A stretch of DNA of 64,000 bases from Bog-793 sp963785415 (GCA_963785415.1 CAWAVB010000001.1:248001-312000), one strand, 5' to 3'; shown: positions 8,590-19,003, numbered from the stretch's first letter. The notes: generated from the letters alone by a model not told the origin. A program made the numbers and translations.

Positions 8590-8931
8590 GTCCCCGACGG
8601 ACTGAAGCGGCACGAACCGGACGAGCTCAGCGTCGCTCGCCGCACGCGGAGTCTCGTTCACGTTCCGCCGCCTGGCGAGGAAGTCGCAGATGACGAAGCG
8701 CTCCTCTGCGGTGGCGACCTCGGTGGTGCCGAGAAGGTCGCTGATCTCGAGCGTGAGACCGGTTTCCTCCCGCGCCTCGCGTTCAGCCGCTTGGCGGAGG
8801 GTTTCGCCCTTTTCGACACGACCCCCCGGCACTGACCAGCGTCCCGCGCCGGGCTCGTGGCCCCGCCTGACGAGGAGTAGCGCGCCCTGCTCGACGTCGA
8901 CCACGCCGACGCAGAGCACCGTCGCGCTCAC
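8530..8931 (-). CDS. NUDIX hydrolase
   Basis: A 133-residue NUDIX family pyrophosphohydrolase, acting on nucleoside diphosphate-X compounds with Mg2+ or Mn2+. The NUDIX box is complete: G-G-R-V-E-K-G-E-T-L with REAREETGL at about residues 37-59. The upstream strand LLVRRGHEPGAGRWSVPGG is typical of the MutT/ADP-ribose type. It overlaps the end of the converging 6758-8589 gene by 60 bases, and its start overlaps the GNAT gene stop by 4 bases, so it is translated with it. Confidence 0.85.
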   Translation of the reverse strand: MSATVLCVGVVDVEQGALLLVRRGHEPGAGRWSVPGGRVEKGETLRQAAEREAREETGLTLEISDLLGTTEVATAEERFVICDFLARRRNVNETPRAASDAELVRFVPLQSVGDLDLVDGLGEWLRNHGVPIG

Positions 8932-9437
8932 GGCCCGGACTCGGGGTCGAGCAAGCGCCGCATGACGAGGAGTCGGGCGCGAAAGCCCATCTGCTCGAGG
9001 AACGATTTCGACGCGCCGTCTCCCGGTAGGGCTGGCGCGTCGAGCGTGGTGGCGCCGCAGGCGGCCTCGATCCTCAGGACCTCGGCGAGGATGGCCTCGC
9101 CGACCCCGACTCCTCGCATCGCCGGTTCCACGTAGAGGGCGCGCAACGTGGCGGGGCGGTCTTGTGGCGATCCCTTCGGGTCGAGGTCGGCCGGGTGTTC
9201 GACGAACGCCAGTCCGACGACGGCGTCGTCGTAGGTGCCGACAACGAGGGCGTGGGCATCGGACCCGGCGATGACGCGCTGAAGAGCCGATGCCCGGAGC
9301 GTCTCGTCGAGCGCGCGGGCGAGCGCGGCACCGCCCCGCGCGCCGCTGAGCTCAGCGAGGCACTGGGCGGCGAGTTCGACGATGCGTTCGGTGTCGTCCT
9401 CGCGGGCGATACGAGCCCCCTCGGGGCCGACCGCCAT
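8928..9437 (-). CDS. GNAT family acetyltransferase
   Basis: A 169-residue protein of the GCN5-related N-acetyltransferase fold. It transfers acetyl from acetyl-CoA to an amine of unknown substrate. Motif A, which binds CoA, is visible as LRALYVEPAMRGVGVGEAIL (about residues 99-118). The C-terminal strand GFRARLLVMRRLL fits motif B. It is the middle gene of a minus-strand operon DUF4193 - hypothetical - GNAT - NUDIX; it starts 5 bases after the upstream stop and overlaps NUDIX by 4 bases. Confidence 0.8.
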   Translation of the reverse strand: MAVGPEGARIAREDDTERIVELAAQCLAELSGARGGAALARALDETLRASALQRVIAGSDAHALVVGTYDDAVVGLAFVEHPADLDPKGSPQDRPATLRALYVEPAMRGVGVGEAILAEVLRIEAACGATTLDAPALPGDGASKSFLEQMGFRARLLVMRRLLDPESGP

Positions 9438-9442
9438 CGGTG

Positions 9443-9916
9443 CTAGCGGCCCTGCTCGCCGAGCAGCTGGGCGATCTTGGCGAGGACCGTCCGGCGGGCA
9501 CGGTGCGCCGCCTCGTAGGACCGGACCCCGGCGAGTTCGGACGGCGTGAGCCCCGCGAGTCGGGCGACGATCTCCGCGGCGGAGAGCGCGTCATAATCCG
9601 GGATCGCCGGGCGCGCGGCATGCATCGTTGCGGCGTCCGGGTCGGCCGCAGCCGGGCCGTGATCGGCGGGTGGGCGGTCCGCTGGGCGGCGGACGAAGGC
9701 CTCGGCACGCCGACGCGCCGAATCCGCCGCGAACTTGCCGAACATCTGGGCGAGGGCGATGCGGGGCCCGAACCGCTCGCGGCCCCGGCGCACGAGCTCG
9801 GGAAGCTCCTCGGCGACGGCGATCGCCGCACCCAGAGGCGCGTAGATCGCGTAGTCGATGAGGTCGTCGGCGAGCCGACGCGCCTCCTCGCGCCTTTTGT
9901 CCGCGGGATCGCTCAT
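9443..9916 (-). CDS. Conserved hypothetical protein
   Basis: A 157-residue protein starting at ATG 9916, which overlaps the DUF4193 stop as ATGA; the longer frame to 9991 would run back into that gene. The N-terminal half is amphipathic and helical (LIDYAIYAPLGAAIAVAEEL). A Pro/Ala linker follows. The C-terminal motif YDALSAAEIVARLAGLTPSE with YEAAHRARRTVL resembles the conserved C-terminal helix pair of actinobacterial hypotheticals, some named lipid-droplet-associated proteins. This resemblance is from memory. It is likely cytoplasmic or membrane-associated; role unknown. Confidence 0.6.
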   Translation of the reverse strand: MSDPADKRREEARRLADDLIDYAIYAPLGAAIAVAEELPELVRRGRERFGPRIALAQMFGKFAADSARRRAEAFVRRPADRPPADHGPAAADPDAATMHAARPAIPDYDALSAAEIVARLAGLTPSELAGVRSYEAAHRARRTVLAKIAQLLGEQGR

Positions 9917-10377
9917 ACGCAGTCCCGGCAGAGCTTGCGACGGCGATCGGCGAGCTGGGTTTGGCTCTTCACGAGGAAACAGGACTGGCACACGAACTCA
10001 CCGGCTTGTTTCGGGAGCACGCGCGTCGTCCCGTCGACGCGATCCTCGGCGTCGGTCGCCTCGGTGTCGTCCTCCTCGTCCTCCTCGTCGGAGACGACGA
10101 GACGTTCTTTCAAGATGACGTCGAGGCTCGCCTCGACGTCATCGTCATCGAGGTCTTCCTCTTCCTCCTCGAGCTCGACGACCGGCTCTTCACCCTCGGC
10201 GGCGACGACGACGACGTCGGCGCCATCGCCGAGATCCTCGTCGTCGACGAGGTCCTCGGCGACGAGCTCGTCGATGCCGAGGTCGTCCTCTTCGAGGAGT
10301 TCCTCGTCGGGTGGCTCCTCGAGCTCGCCCTCGGCGAGGGCGTCGGTTTCGAGTTCGCCGTCAGCTTCGCTCGGCAT
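9913..10377 (-). CDS. DUF4193-type acidic zinc-ribbon-like protein
   Basis: A 154-residue, strongly acidic protein (long Glu/Asp runs through residues 1-115) ending in a small Cys4 module: FVCQSCF...KLCRDCV, i.e. two CxxC pairs that could bind zinc. This arrangement matches the actinobacterial DUF4193 family, whose function is unknown. The extra acidic length exceeds the usual ~100 residues of the family. It is first in a four-gene minus-strand operon with a clear promoter (10464-10491). Confidence 0.8.
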   Translation of the reverse strand: MPSEADGELETDALAEGELEEPPDEELLEEDDLGIDELVAEDLVDDEDLGDGADVVVVAAEGEEPVVELEEEEEDLDDDDVEASLDVILKERLVVSDEEDEEDDTEATDAEDRVDGTTRVLPKQAGEFVCQSCFLVKSQTQLADRRRKLCRDCV

Positions 10378-10463
10378 CAGACTCCTCGGTCTCCTGTTCT
10401 TGTGGCCCGGTGCACACCGCCTAGGACGGTCCCGTCCGTCCCGGGAGGTCCTCGAGCGCGGTC

Positions 10464-10491
10464 ACTATACGGCACATCGCCGGTCTTTCAA
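10464..10491 (-). promoter_or_regulatory. Sigma70-type promoter of the DUF4193 operon
   Basis: On the minus strand the -35 box TTGAAA (10491-10486) and the -10 box TATAGT (10469-10464) are separated by 16 bases. They stand about 90 bases before the DUF4193 start, and the spacing and sequences are close to consensus. Confidence 0.7.
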
Positions 10492-10712
10492 CGGCTGGCC
10501 CCACGAAGCATTCCCGGCGCGTCGCGCCAGGGGGGAACCCGTGGGAGACCGCCGACAGGGTGCGGTCCAGGGAGCCTTTGGCGCCGTCCTCCGCGCCCGC
10601 CCGAGCGCAGGTCGCCTGTTGCGGCGATTGACGTTCTCTACTCGGCTCCCTGGACCACTACCTAAGCAACTGCCCCGCCGAGACGACCCGGAGCGACTGA
10701 CGGAGGCTCCCC
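10492..10712. other. Structured intergenic region, possible RNA
   Basis: No open frame of merit. A 13-bp perfect complementary pair, GGTCCAGGGAGCC (10564-10576) and GGCTCCCTGGACC (10644-10656), encloses 67 bases that include a smaller hairpin (TCGCC 10612-10616 / GGCGA 10623-10627). It lies between the thyX-like gene and the DUF4193 promoter, upstream of the latter, so it could be a 3' UTR structure or a separate RNA. No tmRNA, RNase P, SRP or riboswitch consensus was recognised. Confidence 0.3.
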
Positions 10713-10744
10713 AATAGGTGCCCTGTGTGCGGGACCCACCTATT
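10713..10744 (-). terminator. Hairpin after the thyX-like gene
   Basis: AATAGGTG (10713-10720) pairs with CACCTATT (10737-10744), with an inner CCC/GGG extension. It begins 22 bases past the thyX-like stop on the minus strand, a likely terminator or 3'-end structure. Confidence 0.45.
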
Positions 10745-10766
10745 CATGCACTGCGGGCGCAGAGAG

Positions 10767-12452
<1,686 letters not shown>

Positions 12453-12524
12453 CTCGACGACACTACGAGACCGCGCCCGGCCGGTCGCGGATCGCGCGGA
12501 CCGCCGCGCCCCGCCCGGCGGGGC

Positions 12525-14609
12525 TCAGTCGGAGGGTTCGCCGGGCGTCGAGGCGGCGACGATCCCGCGTAGCAGCTGGTCAGCCGCGCGTGCGGCGACC
12601 GAGCCGAGCCGGGAGCCAGCTTCGGTGAGGGCGAGCTGGCGCAACAGATCGACCAGGGTCTTCGTGTTGCGGACGAAGTCGCCGCCGGAGATCAGCTGGA
12701 CCCCGCGCCGGGTCGGGCGGCCCGGCGGCGAGATGAGCTGGCGCAGTTCGGCGCCGCGGGCCCACTCGTAGGCGAGGCGGGCGAAGCCGGCGTCGAGGGG
12801 GCGCGTCCGCGGGATGTGCCGCGCCCGCTCGGCGTCCCGGAGGTCCCGGGCCAGGCCGTCGAGGTCGGCGGCGCGGCCCGCCAGGCGGGCGTTCGGCAGG
12901 TCGGCGGGCGGGGCCGCCCGGCGGGACTCGAAGGTGAAAAGCGACACAACGGCGGCGAGGCTCGGGGCGTCGAGCCCGCCGAGGAGCCCGGCCCCGACCG
13001 CCTCGGCGACGAGGAGGTCACAGTCGTGGTAGATGCCGGCCAGGCGCTCTCCCGCCGCGGTCACCCGCCAGCCCGCCAGGTAGCCGCGGTCGCCGAGCAG
13101 GCCGACGACGGCGTCGAGCTGGCGGGTGAGCGGCGCGTCCGAGAGGTACTGGGCGAACGACGAGCGCACCAGCCGGTAGGCGTCGTCGGGTGCGTACCGC
13201 CGGACGAGGTTGACGGCCATGTTGTAGGTCGGACGGAACGAGCTGCGCAGGGCGCGGCTGCGCGCCGCGGCGAGGGCGGAGACCTCGGCGAACGTGTGGT
13301 ACGGCGACCACAGCACGGCGGCGTGTCCGATACGGTCGATCCCCCGCCGTCCGGCGCGCCCGGTGAGCTGGGTGTAGTTGCCGGCGGTGAGGTCCTCGTG
13401 CCCGGCGCCCGTGAACTTCGACAGCGCCTCGATGACGACGGAGCGCGCCGGCATGTTGATGCCGAGCGCGAGGGTCTCGGTCGCGAAGACGACCTTCACG
13501 ATCGCCGCGCCGAAGAGCGCCTCGACGGCCTCCCGGAACGGCGGCACGAGCCCGGCGTGGTGCGCGGCGAAGCCGGCCTCGAGCCCCTCGACGAAGTTCC
13601 CGTAACCGAGGACCCGCAGGTCGGCGTCGGAGAGCGCCTCGACATGGTCGTCTGCGACCTCCCGGATGACGCGGCGCTCCTCGGGGGTCGTCAGCCGCAG
13701 CCCGGCCTCGAGGCACTGGCGCACGGCGTCGTCGCAGCCGGCGCGGGAGAAGACGAAGTAGATCGCCGGGAGGAGGTCCTCCTCGGAGAAGCGCTCCACG
13801 AGCTCGGCGCGCCGCGGGCGGTAGACGGGCGAGCGGGCGCCGGGGCGGCCGGCCTTCCCGGAGATCGCCCGGGGGCGCGACCGGGCATCGAGCGACACCG
13901 CCTCGGGGTTCGGAAGGCCGTCGACGAAGGTGGGGAGGATCTCGAGGCGGTGGGTCGCACGGATCCCCACGACGTAGAGGTTGCGCAGGTCGACCGGCCG
14001 GTGCTCCTCGATGACGTGGGCGGTCGAGCCACGGACCTTCTCGATCCACCCGGCGAGCTCCTCGGCGTTCGAGACCGTCGCCGACAGGCAGACGAGGACG
14101 ACGTCGGGCGGTGCGGACAGGATGATCTCCTCCCAGACCGAGCCGCGGTAGCGGTCCTCGAGGTAGTGGACCTCGTCGAGGACGACGCAGCGCAGGTCGG
14201 CGAGGCGGCCTGCGTCGGCGTAGATCATGTTGCGCAGCACCTCGGTCGTCATGACGACGACCTCGGCGTCGCCGTTGCGGGATACGTCGCCCGTGAGCAG
14301 TCCGACCCGGGCCGGGCCGTATTCGGCGGCGAAGTCGGCGTACTTCTGGTTCGACAGCGCCTTCAGCGGTGTCGTGTAGATCGCCCGTGCCCCCGCCGCG
14401 AGCGCCCGGGCGACGGCGTACTCGGCGATGAGCGTCTTTCCTGATCCCGTGGGCGCCGCGACGAGGACGGACTTGCCCTCGTCGAGGAGATCGAAGGCCG
14501 CGACCTGGAACGGGTCGAGCGCGAAGTTGTGCCGGGAAAGGAACGCACGCCGCGTGGCGTCGGGTCCGCGGCGCGTATCGCCCTTTTGGCCGCTCTTCGT
14601 CTCGTTCAT
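12525..14609 (-). CDS. helY: Ski2-like DEAD/DEAH-box helicase
   Basis: A 694-residue superfamily 2 RNA helicase of the Ski2/Mtr4 type, named HelY in actinobacteria. Motifs: Walker A AAPTGSGKT (residues 51-59), PLKALSNQK (Ia), DEVH (145-148), SAT (motif III) and QLTGRAGRRG (VI). The usual family length is about 900 residues, so the C-terminal region is shortened. It probably unwinds structured RNA in turnover or processing. It lies directly upstream of the thyX-like gene and downstream of tatC on the minus strand, a neighbourhood also seen in other actinobacteria. Confidence 0.85.
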   Translation of the reverse strand: MNETKSGQKGDTRRGPDATRRAFLSRHNFALDPFQVAAFDLLDEGKSVLVAAPTGSGKTLIAEYAVARALAAGARAIYTTPLKALSNQKYADFAAEYGPARVGLLTGDVSRNGDAEVVVMTTEVLRNMIYADAGRLADLRCVVLDEVHYLEDRYRGSVWEEIILSAPPDVVLVCLSATVSNAEELAGWIEKVRGSTAHVIEEHRPVDLRNLYVVGIRATHRLEILPTFVDGLPNPEAVSLDARSRPRAISGKAGRPGARSPVYRPRRAELVERFSEEDLLPAIYFVFSRAGCDDAVRQCLEAGLRLTTPEERRVIREVADDHVEALSDADLRVLGYGNFVEGLEAGFAAHHAGLVPPFREAVEALFGAAIVKVVFATETLALGINMPARSVVIEALSKFTGAGHEDLTAGNYTQLTGRAGRRGIDRIGHAAVLWSPYHTFAEVSALAAARSRALRSSFRPTYNMAVNLVRRYAPDDAYRLVRSSFAQYLSDAPLTRQLDAVVGLLGDRGYLAGWRVTAAGERLAGIYHDCDLLVAEAVGAGLLGGLDAPSLAAVVSLFTFESRRAAPPADLPNARLAGRAADLDGLARDLRDAERARHIPRTRPLDAGFARLAYEWARGAELRQLISPPGRPTRRGVQLISGGDFVRNTKTLVDLLRQLALTEAGSRLGSVAARAADQLLRGIVAASTPGEPSD

Positions 14610-14666
14610 CGGATCGCTGTCGCGCGCCGCGCGCCCCGACGCCTCGGGCGGGTCGCGGTCAAGAGG

Positions 14667-15449
14667 TCAGGTGCTCGCCGCGCGTCGGCGTTTGCGGGTG
14701 ACGAGCTTGCCGACTTGGATCGACGCCTCGTAAAAGACGAGCATCGGGACCGCCATCCCGAGCATGGAGAACGGGTCCGAGCTTGGGGTCACGACGCCGG
14801 CGAAGATGACGATGATGACGATGGCGGGGCGACGCCAGTGGGCGAGCTTCTGCGGAGTGAGCACACCCGCGATCTCGAGGGCGACGAGCACCACGGGGAA
14901 CTCGAAGGACGCGCCGAAGATCGTCATCAACGCGATGATGAGGCCGAGATACTTCGACGGTGTGAACAGGTCGTTGATGTTCGATCCCCCGACGGCGTGG
15001 AGGAAGCCCAGGGCGTGCGGGAACGCGACCCAGGCGATGAAGGCGCCGAACAGGAACAACGCCACGGTCGAGAGGGCGAACGGGATGGCGTAGCGCTTCT
15101 CGTTCGCCTTCAGCCCGGGGGTGATGAAGCGCCACAGCTCGAACAAAATGACCGGCGAGGCGAGGACGAGCCCGCCGTAACCGGTCATGTTGAGCCGCAC
15201 CACGAAGGCGTCGAGCGGCCCAAACACCGTCAGGGCGCAGTGGTTGCCCGCGAGGTGGGTCTGGACGCAGTACGGGTGGAGGAAGAACCGGAGGACCTGG
15301 TTGTAAAAGACGTAGGTGATGACCGCGGCGACGACGAAGGCGACGAACGAGATGATGAGGCGTTGACGCAGCTCGGCAAGGTGGCTGACGAGCGTCATCG
15401 TCCCGTTCTCCGACGGGGTTCCGGCGCGGCCGCGGATCAGGGTTGCCAT
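14667..15449 (-). CDS. tatC: Sec-independent protein translocase subunit TatC
   Basis: A 260-residue integral membrane protein with six predicted spans. TatC recognises twin-arginine signal peptides and, with TatA, moves folded proteins across the membrane. Family marks: MTLVSHLAELRQRLI at the cytoplasmic N-terminus, LASPVILFELWRFITPGL and the FGASFEFPVV helix. It follows tatA by 28 bases and precedes helY, the standard actinobacterial order. Confidence 0.95.
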   Translation of the reverse strand: MATLIRGRAGTPSENGTMTLVSHLAELRQRLIISFVAFVVAAVITYVFYNQVLRFFLHPYCVQTHLAGNHCALTVFGPLDAFVVRLNMTGYGGLVLASPVILFELWRFITPGLKANEKRYAIPFALSTVALFLFGAFIAWVAFPHALGFLHAVGGSNINDLFTPSKYLGLIIALMTIFGASFEFPVVLVALEIAGVLTPQKLAHWRRPAIVIIVIFAGVVTPSSDPFSMLGMAVPMLVFYEASIQVGKLVTRKRRRAAST

Positions 15450-15477
15450 CTGGGTTCTGGGGCGGTCCTCGCCGGGG

Positions 15478-15861
15478 TCAGTTCATCGTCGGGTCGTCGG
15501 CCGCCGGGGAGAAATCGCCCAGCTCGGCGTGGGCCGGCTCCGCCGGCGTGGCGCGCGGACCGTTCGTGTCTTCCCCATCCGTGCCTGTGGGCCCGGCGGA
15601 ATCGCCCGGTTTCGCCGGGGAGCTCGCGTCGGTGAGAAAGCCGCTGAGTGTGCCGCGCACCGAGGGGATGCGCGGGATCGACGTCAGGTCGAGTTCGGGC
15701 ATCACGGAACGTACCTCGTCGGAGACCTCCTGCCGGATCCGGGTGACCTCGTGCCAGGCGGCGCCGAGTTGCCGGGCGAGCTTCGGCAGGCGCTCGGGAC
15801 CCATCACGATGAGGATGATGACGAGGATCATGAGGACCTTCGCCGGGTCGAGGCTGCCCAC
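15478..15861 (-). CDS. tatA: Twin-arginine translocase subunit TatA/TatB
   Basis: A 127-residue single-span protein. The N-terminal membrane helix (LMILVIILIVMGPERLPKLA) is followed by the amphipathic helix RQLGAAWHEVTRI and a disordered acidic and Pro-rich tail, the TatA/B plan. The Pro in GPERLPKLARQLG is characteristic. Whether it serves as TatA, TatB or both is unclear, as no second copy is seen here. It forms an operon with tatC. Confidence 0.85.
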   Translation of the reverse strand: MGSLDPAKVLMILVIILIVMGPERLPKLARQLGAAWHEVTRIRQEVSDEVRSVMPELDLTSIPRIPSVRGTLSGFLTDASSPAKPGDSAGPTGTDGEDTNGPRATPAEPAHAELGDFSPAADDPTMN

Positions 15862-15921
15862 GACGGATCAGTCTACAAGTCCGGTTCCCCTCCGACGAGG
15901 TCGGATATCGGGAGTTCCCGG

Positions 15922-16593
15922 CTAGAAGATGATGAGATCGGGGTGCCAGCTCCGCCAGACGACGGCGACGACCCGCCCGACGATGTCGGTCCCTGGCACC
16001 GGGCCCCAGATCCGGCTGTCGCAGGAAATCGAGCGGTTGTCGCCCATGACGTAGAAGTCGTTCTTCGGGACGGTGTACTTGACGATCGGTTCGCCGATCG
16101 GGGTGTGTTTGCCGTCGTCGGGGAAGTAGCTCTCGTTGAGGTCGTGCGTCTTGCCGTTCGCGTCGCGGATCTTGATCACGTTCTGCTGCGACCAGATCGT
16201 CTGACCCCCGGTCGCGACGACGCGCTTCACGAGGTCGCCGTCGTCGGTCGCGCAGTCGCGGCTGGCGGCCGACGGGGTGTGGAACACGACGATGTCGCCG
16301 GCGCGCACCGAGTGGTAGCTGAAGTCGAACTTGTCGACGAGGATCCGGTCGCCGACCTGCAGCGTCGGCTCCATCGAGCTCGAGGGCACGAAGTAGGCCT
16401 GGAAGACGTAGGTCCGGATGCCGAGGGCGATGAGGACCGCGATCGCGAGGCCGATCGCCAGCTCGATGAGCGCGCGGCGACGGGAATGTGCCACCGAGTG
16501 GTGGGCACGACGTCTCCGTCTCCGCGCCGGCCCGGCCGTCGCCGTCGGCTCGCTGGCGCCGGTCGGCGGCTCGTTCGTCTCGTCGTCGTCCAC
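15922..16593 (-). CDS. lepB: Signal peptidase I
   Basis: A 223-residue membrane-anchored serine protease that cuts Sec (and Tat) signal peptides on the outer face of the membrane. A basic cytoplasmic N-terminus (residues 1-40) is followed by one span (IELAIGLAIAVLIALGI). The catalytic Ser is in VPSSSMEPTL (Ser73) and the general-base Lys in DLVKRVVA (Lys123); box E reads YVMGDNRSISCDSR. It lies between pafA and tatA on the same strand, so the export and proteasome loci adjoin. Confidence 0.93.
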   Translation of the reverse strand: MDDDETNEPPTGASEPTATAGPARRRRRRAHHSVAHSRRRALIELAIGLAIAVLIALGIRTYVFQAYFVPSSSMEPTLQVGDRILVDKFDFSYHSVRAGDIVVFHTPSAASRDCATDDGDLVKRVVATGGQTIWSQQNVIKIRDANGKTHDLNESYFPDDGKHTPIGEPIVKYTVPKNDFYVMGDNRSISCDSRIWGPVPGTDIVGRVVAVVWRSWHPDLIIF

Positions 16594-16606
16594 GGATCCT
16601 CGGTTT

Positions 16607-17965
16607 CTACATCGACTCGATCAGCCGCTCGACCCGCTCGTCGTGGGCCCGGAACGGGTCCTTCAAGAGCACGGTCCGCTGCGTTTGGTCGTTCAGCTTG
16701 AGATGCACCCAATCGACGGTGAAGTCGCGCCGCCGTTCCTTCGCCCGACGGATGAACTCTCCGCGCAGGCGGGCCCGCGTGGTTGCGGGCGGTACGTCCG
16801 TCGCCTCGGTGATCGCGGCGTCGGTGACGACACGTTCGACTAGCCCGCGTCGCTGCAGACGATAGAAGATGCCGCGCCGCTGGCTGACGTCATGGTACTG
16901 GAGATCGAGCAGCGCGACCCGAGGGCTGCCGAGGCCGAGCGAGTGACGGGCGCGGTACGCCTCGACGAGGTTGTGCTTGATCACCCAGTCGCACTCGCGA
17001 TCGAGCGCGAGCGGGTCGCGCTCGATGGTCTCCACACAGTGCTGCCACATCGCGAGGGCGCGGGTCTCCATCGGCGAGAGGCCGTGCTGGGACGCGTAGC
17101 GCACCGCCCGGTCGAGGTACTCGGACTGGATGTCGAGCGCGCTCACCTCTCTCCCGTTCGCCAGGCGGATCTGGCGCCGGCACGTCGTGTCGTGGCTGAT
17201 CTCGCGGATGGCACGGATCGGGTCCTCGAGCGTCATGTCGCGCAGCACGACGCCGGGATCCTCGAGCATCCGCAGCATGATGCTCGTCGCGCCCACCTTC
17301 AGGAACGTCGCGTACTCGCTCATGTTCGAGTCGCCGACGATGACGTGGAGCCGCCGGAAGCGCTCGGCGTCGGCGTGGGGCTCGTCACGGGTGTTGATGA
17401 TCGGTCGCGACCGCGTCGTTGCCGACGACACTCCCTCCCAGATGTGCTCGGCGCGCTGCGACAGGCAGAAGACGGCGCCGCGGGCCGTCTGGAGGACCTT
17501 GCCGGCGCCGGCGTAGATCTGCCGGGTGACGAGGAACGGGATGAGGACCTGCGCGTAGTGGACGAAGTCGTCGCGCCGGGCGGTCAGGTAGTTCTCGTGG
17601 CAGCCGTAGGAGTTCCCCGCCGAGTCGGTGTTGTTCTTGAACAGGTAGACGACCCCGCGGATGCCCTCGTCGCGCAGGCGTACCTCGGCCGACTCGACGA
17701 GACCTTCGAGGATCCGCTCCCCCGCCTTGTCGTGGGCGACGAGGTCCTCGATCGAGTCACACTCGGGGGTCGCGTACTCCGGGTGGCTGCCGACATCGAG
17801 GTAGAGACGCGCCCCGTTCTCCAAAAAGACGTTGGAGGAGCGGCCCCAGCTCACGACGCGGCGGAACAGGTAGCGGGCGACCTCGTCGGGGCTGAGTCGG
17901 CGTTGTCCGCGCAGCGCGCAGGTGACGCCGTACTCGTTCTCTATGCCGAAGATGCGCCGCTCCAC
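16607..17965 (-). CDS. pafA: Pup-protein ligase PafA
   Basis: A 452-residue enzyme of the glutamine-synthetase-like fold. It attaches the C-terminal Glu of Pup to lysines of target proteins using ATP, marking them for the proteasome. Marks: RIFGIENEYGVT at the start, LYLDVGSHPEYATPECD with the catalytic Asp, FKNNTDSAGNSYGCHENYL, and INTRDEPHAD. GTG 17965 is preferred because the family begins (M)xRRIxGIExE; a TTG three codons earlier is possible, and neither has a clear ribosome-binding site. It is the last proteasome gene, separated from prcA by a small opposing gene. Confidence 0.93.
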   Translation of the reverse strand: MERRIFGIENEYGVTCALRGQRRLSPDEVARYLFRRVVSWGRSSNVFLENGARLYLDVGSHPEYATPECDSIEDLVAHDKAGERILEGLVESAEVRLRDEGIRGVVYLFKNNTDSAGNSYGCHENYLTARRDDFVHYAQVLIPFLVTRQIYAGAGKVLQTARGAVFCLSQRAEHIWEGVSSATTRSRPIINTRDEPHADAERFRRLHVIVGDSNMSEYATFLKVGATSIMLRMLEDPGVVLRDMTLEDPIRAIREISHDTTCRRQIRLANGREVSALDIQSEYLDRAVRYASQHGLSPMETRALAMWQHCVETIERDPLALDRECDWVIKHNLVEAYRARHSLGLGSPRVALLDLQYHDVSQRRGIFYRLQRRGLVERVVTDAAITEATDVPPATTRARLRGEFIRRAKERRRDFTVDWVHLKLNDQTQRTVLLKDPFRAHDERVERLIESM

Positions 17966-18030
17966 GACGAGCAAGCTAGCGGTACCACCTGCGCAGCGGA
18001 CCAGCGGGGCCGGGGCGGTACCCTCGGCGG

Positions 18031-18348
18031 GTGGAATCGGCGCCGGATCTCGCCTATCTCACGACGGTCGTCGGCTCGGTCGCCGGCCGCCTCGTCGTCG
18101 GGCGGCTGCGGGCCGAGGGCGTGGCGGCGACGATGCGCGGACCGGTCGAGGGGCCCTACCCGTTCCCGTCGGAGATCGACGTGCTCGTGCCCGCCGCCGA
18201 TCTCGACCTCGCCCGGGAGATCCTGCTCGCCGACGCCGTCGAGGCGACCTTCGACGAGATGGGTCGGGGCCGGCAGACGGGCCCGGCGCGTCCGCGGCGG
18301 AAGCGGTCGGCGCCGTCGGGGTGGTTCAGGCGCCGACGAGGGCGCTGA
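18031..18348 (+). CDS. DUF2007-like small protein
   Basis: A 105-residue protein with a GTG start. It has the feel of the DUF2007 putative signal-transducing domain (AGRLVVGRLRAEGVAATMRG, then IDVLVPAADLDLAREILL, about residues 17-70), followed by an Arg-rich tail. It is encoded opposite to the proteasome genes, divergent from pafA and converging on prcA with a 23-base overlap. It splits the prcA-pafA pair, so pafA probably needs its own promoter. Function unknown. Confidence 0.55.
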   Translation: MESAPDLAYLTTVVGSVAGRLVVGRLRAEGVAATMRGPVEGPYPFPSEIDVLVPAADLDLAREILLADAVEATFDEMGRGRQTGPARPRRKRSAPSGWFRRRRGR

Positions 18349-19003
18349 GCTCGGCCCGCTCGATCCGCCGGAACGCCCGCCGGCCGACGGACTTCTCGAG
18401 CACGCCGACTTCGAGGTCGTCGACGCCGAGGGTCCGGTCCGGCCCCGCCAGGCACGCCACACAGCCCCGCACCGCCGTGGCGAGGTCCCAGGCGGGGTCG
18501 AAGGCCTGCTCGAGCCGGGAGGCGATCGCCTCGGCCTCGCCGCCGAGGACGGTCCAGTTCTCCTCGTCGACGACGGTCCCGTCGTAGGCGATGTGGTAGA
18601 GCCGGTGGTCGCCCGTCGGCGAGAGCTCGGCGACGAGGATCTCGACCTCGAGCGGCTTCATCTCGTGGGTGAACACCTGGCCGAGGTACTGCGCGTAGAG
18701 GTTGGCGAGCGAGCGCGCGTCGACGTCCTCGCGTGAGTAGGCGTAGCCCTTCGTGTCGGCGTGACGGATGCCCGCCACGCGCAGCTGGTCGAACTCGTTG
18801 TACTTGCCGACGCCGGCGAAGGCGACCCGGTCGTAGATCTCGCTCACCTTGTGGAGGGTCCTCGAGGGATTCTCCGCGACGATGAGGATCCCGTCGGCGT
18901 AGGTGACGGCGACGAGCGCCCGGCCCCGGGCGATGCCCTTCTGGGCGTACTCGGCGCGGTCCTTCATCACCTGCTCGGGCGCGACGTAGTACGGCATCGT
19001 CAT
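18326..19003 (-). CDS. prcA: Proteasome alpha subunit
   Basis: A 225-residue alpha-type 20S proteasome subunit, forming the outer heptameric rings that gate entry. The N-terminal gating segment and H0 helix region (YYVAPEQVMKDRAEYAQKGI) precede the core strand RALVAVTYADGILIVAENPS. The alpha type is shown by the absence of a catalytic Thr. The start overlaps the prcB stop (ATGA), as in the actinobacterial prcBA operon. Confidence 0.95.
   Translation of the reverse strand: MTMPYYVAPEQVMKDRAEYAQKGIARGRALVAVTYADGILIVAENPSRTLHKVSEIYDRVAFAGVGKYNEFDQLRVAGIRHADTKGYAYSREDVDARSLANLYAQYLGQVFTHEMKPLEVEILVAELSPTGDHRLYHIAYDGTVVDEENWTVLGGEAEAIASRLEQAFDPAWDLATAVRGCVACLAGPDRTLGVDDLEVGVLEKSVGRRAFRRIERAELSALVGA

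Noticed and set aside
9440..10717. Long plus-strand open frame opposite the DUF4193 and hypothetical genes
   Set aside because: Low-complexity Ser/Arg-rich translation typical of the antisense of acidic GC-rich genes; no domain, and it conflicts with well-supported minus-strand genes.
12816..14444. 542-codon plus-strand frame opposite helY
   Set aside because: No recognisable domain, and helY on the other strand has every helicase motif.
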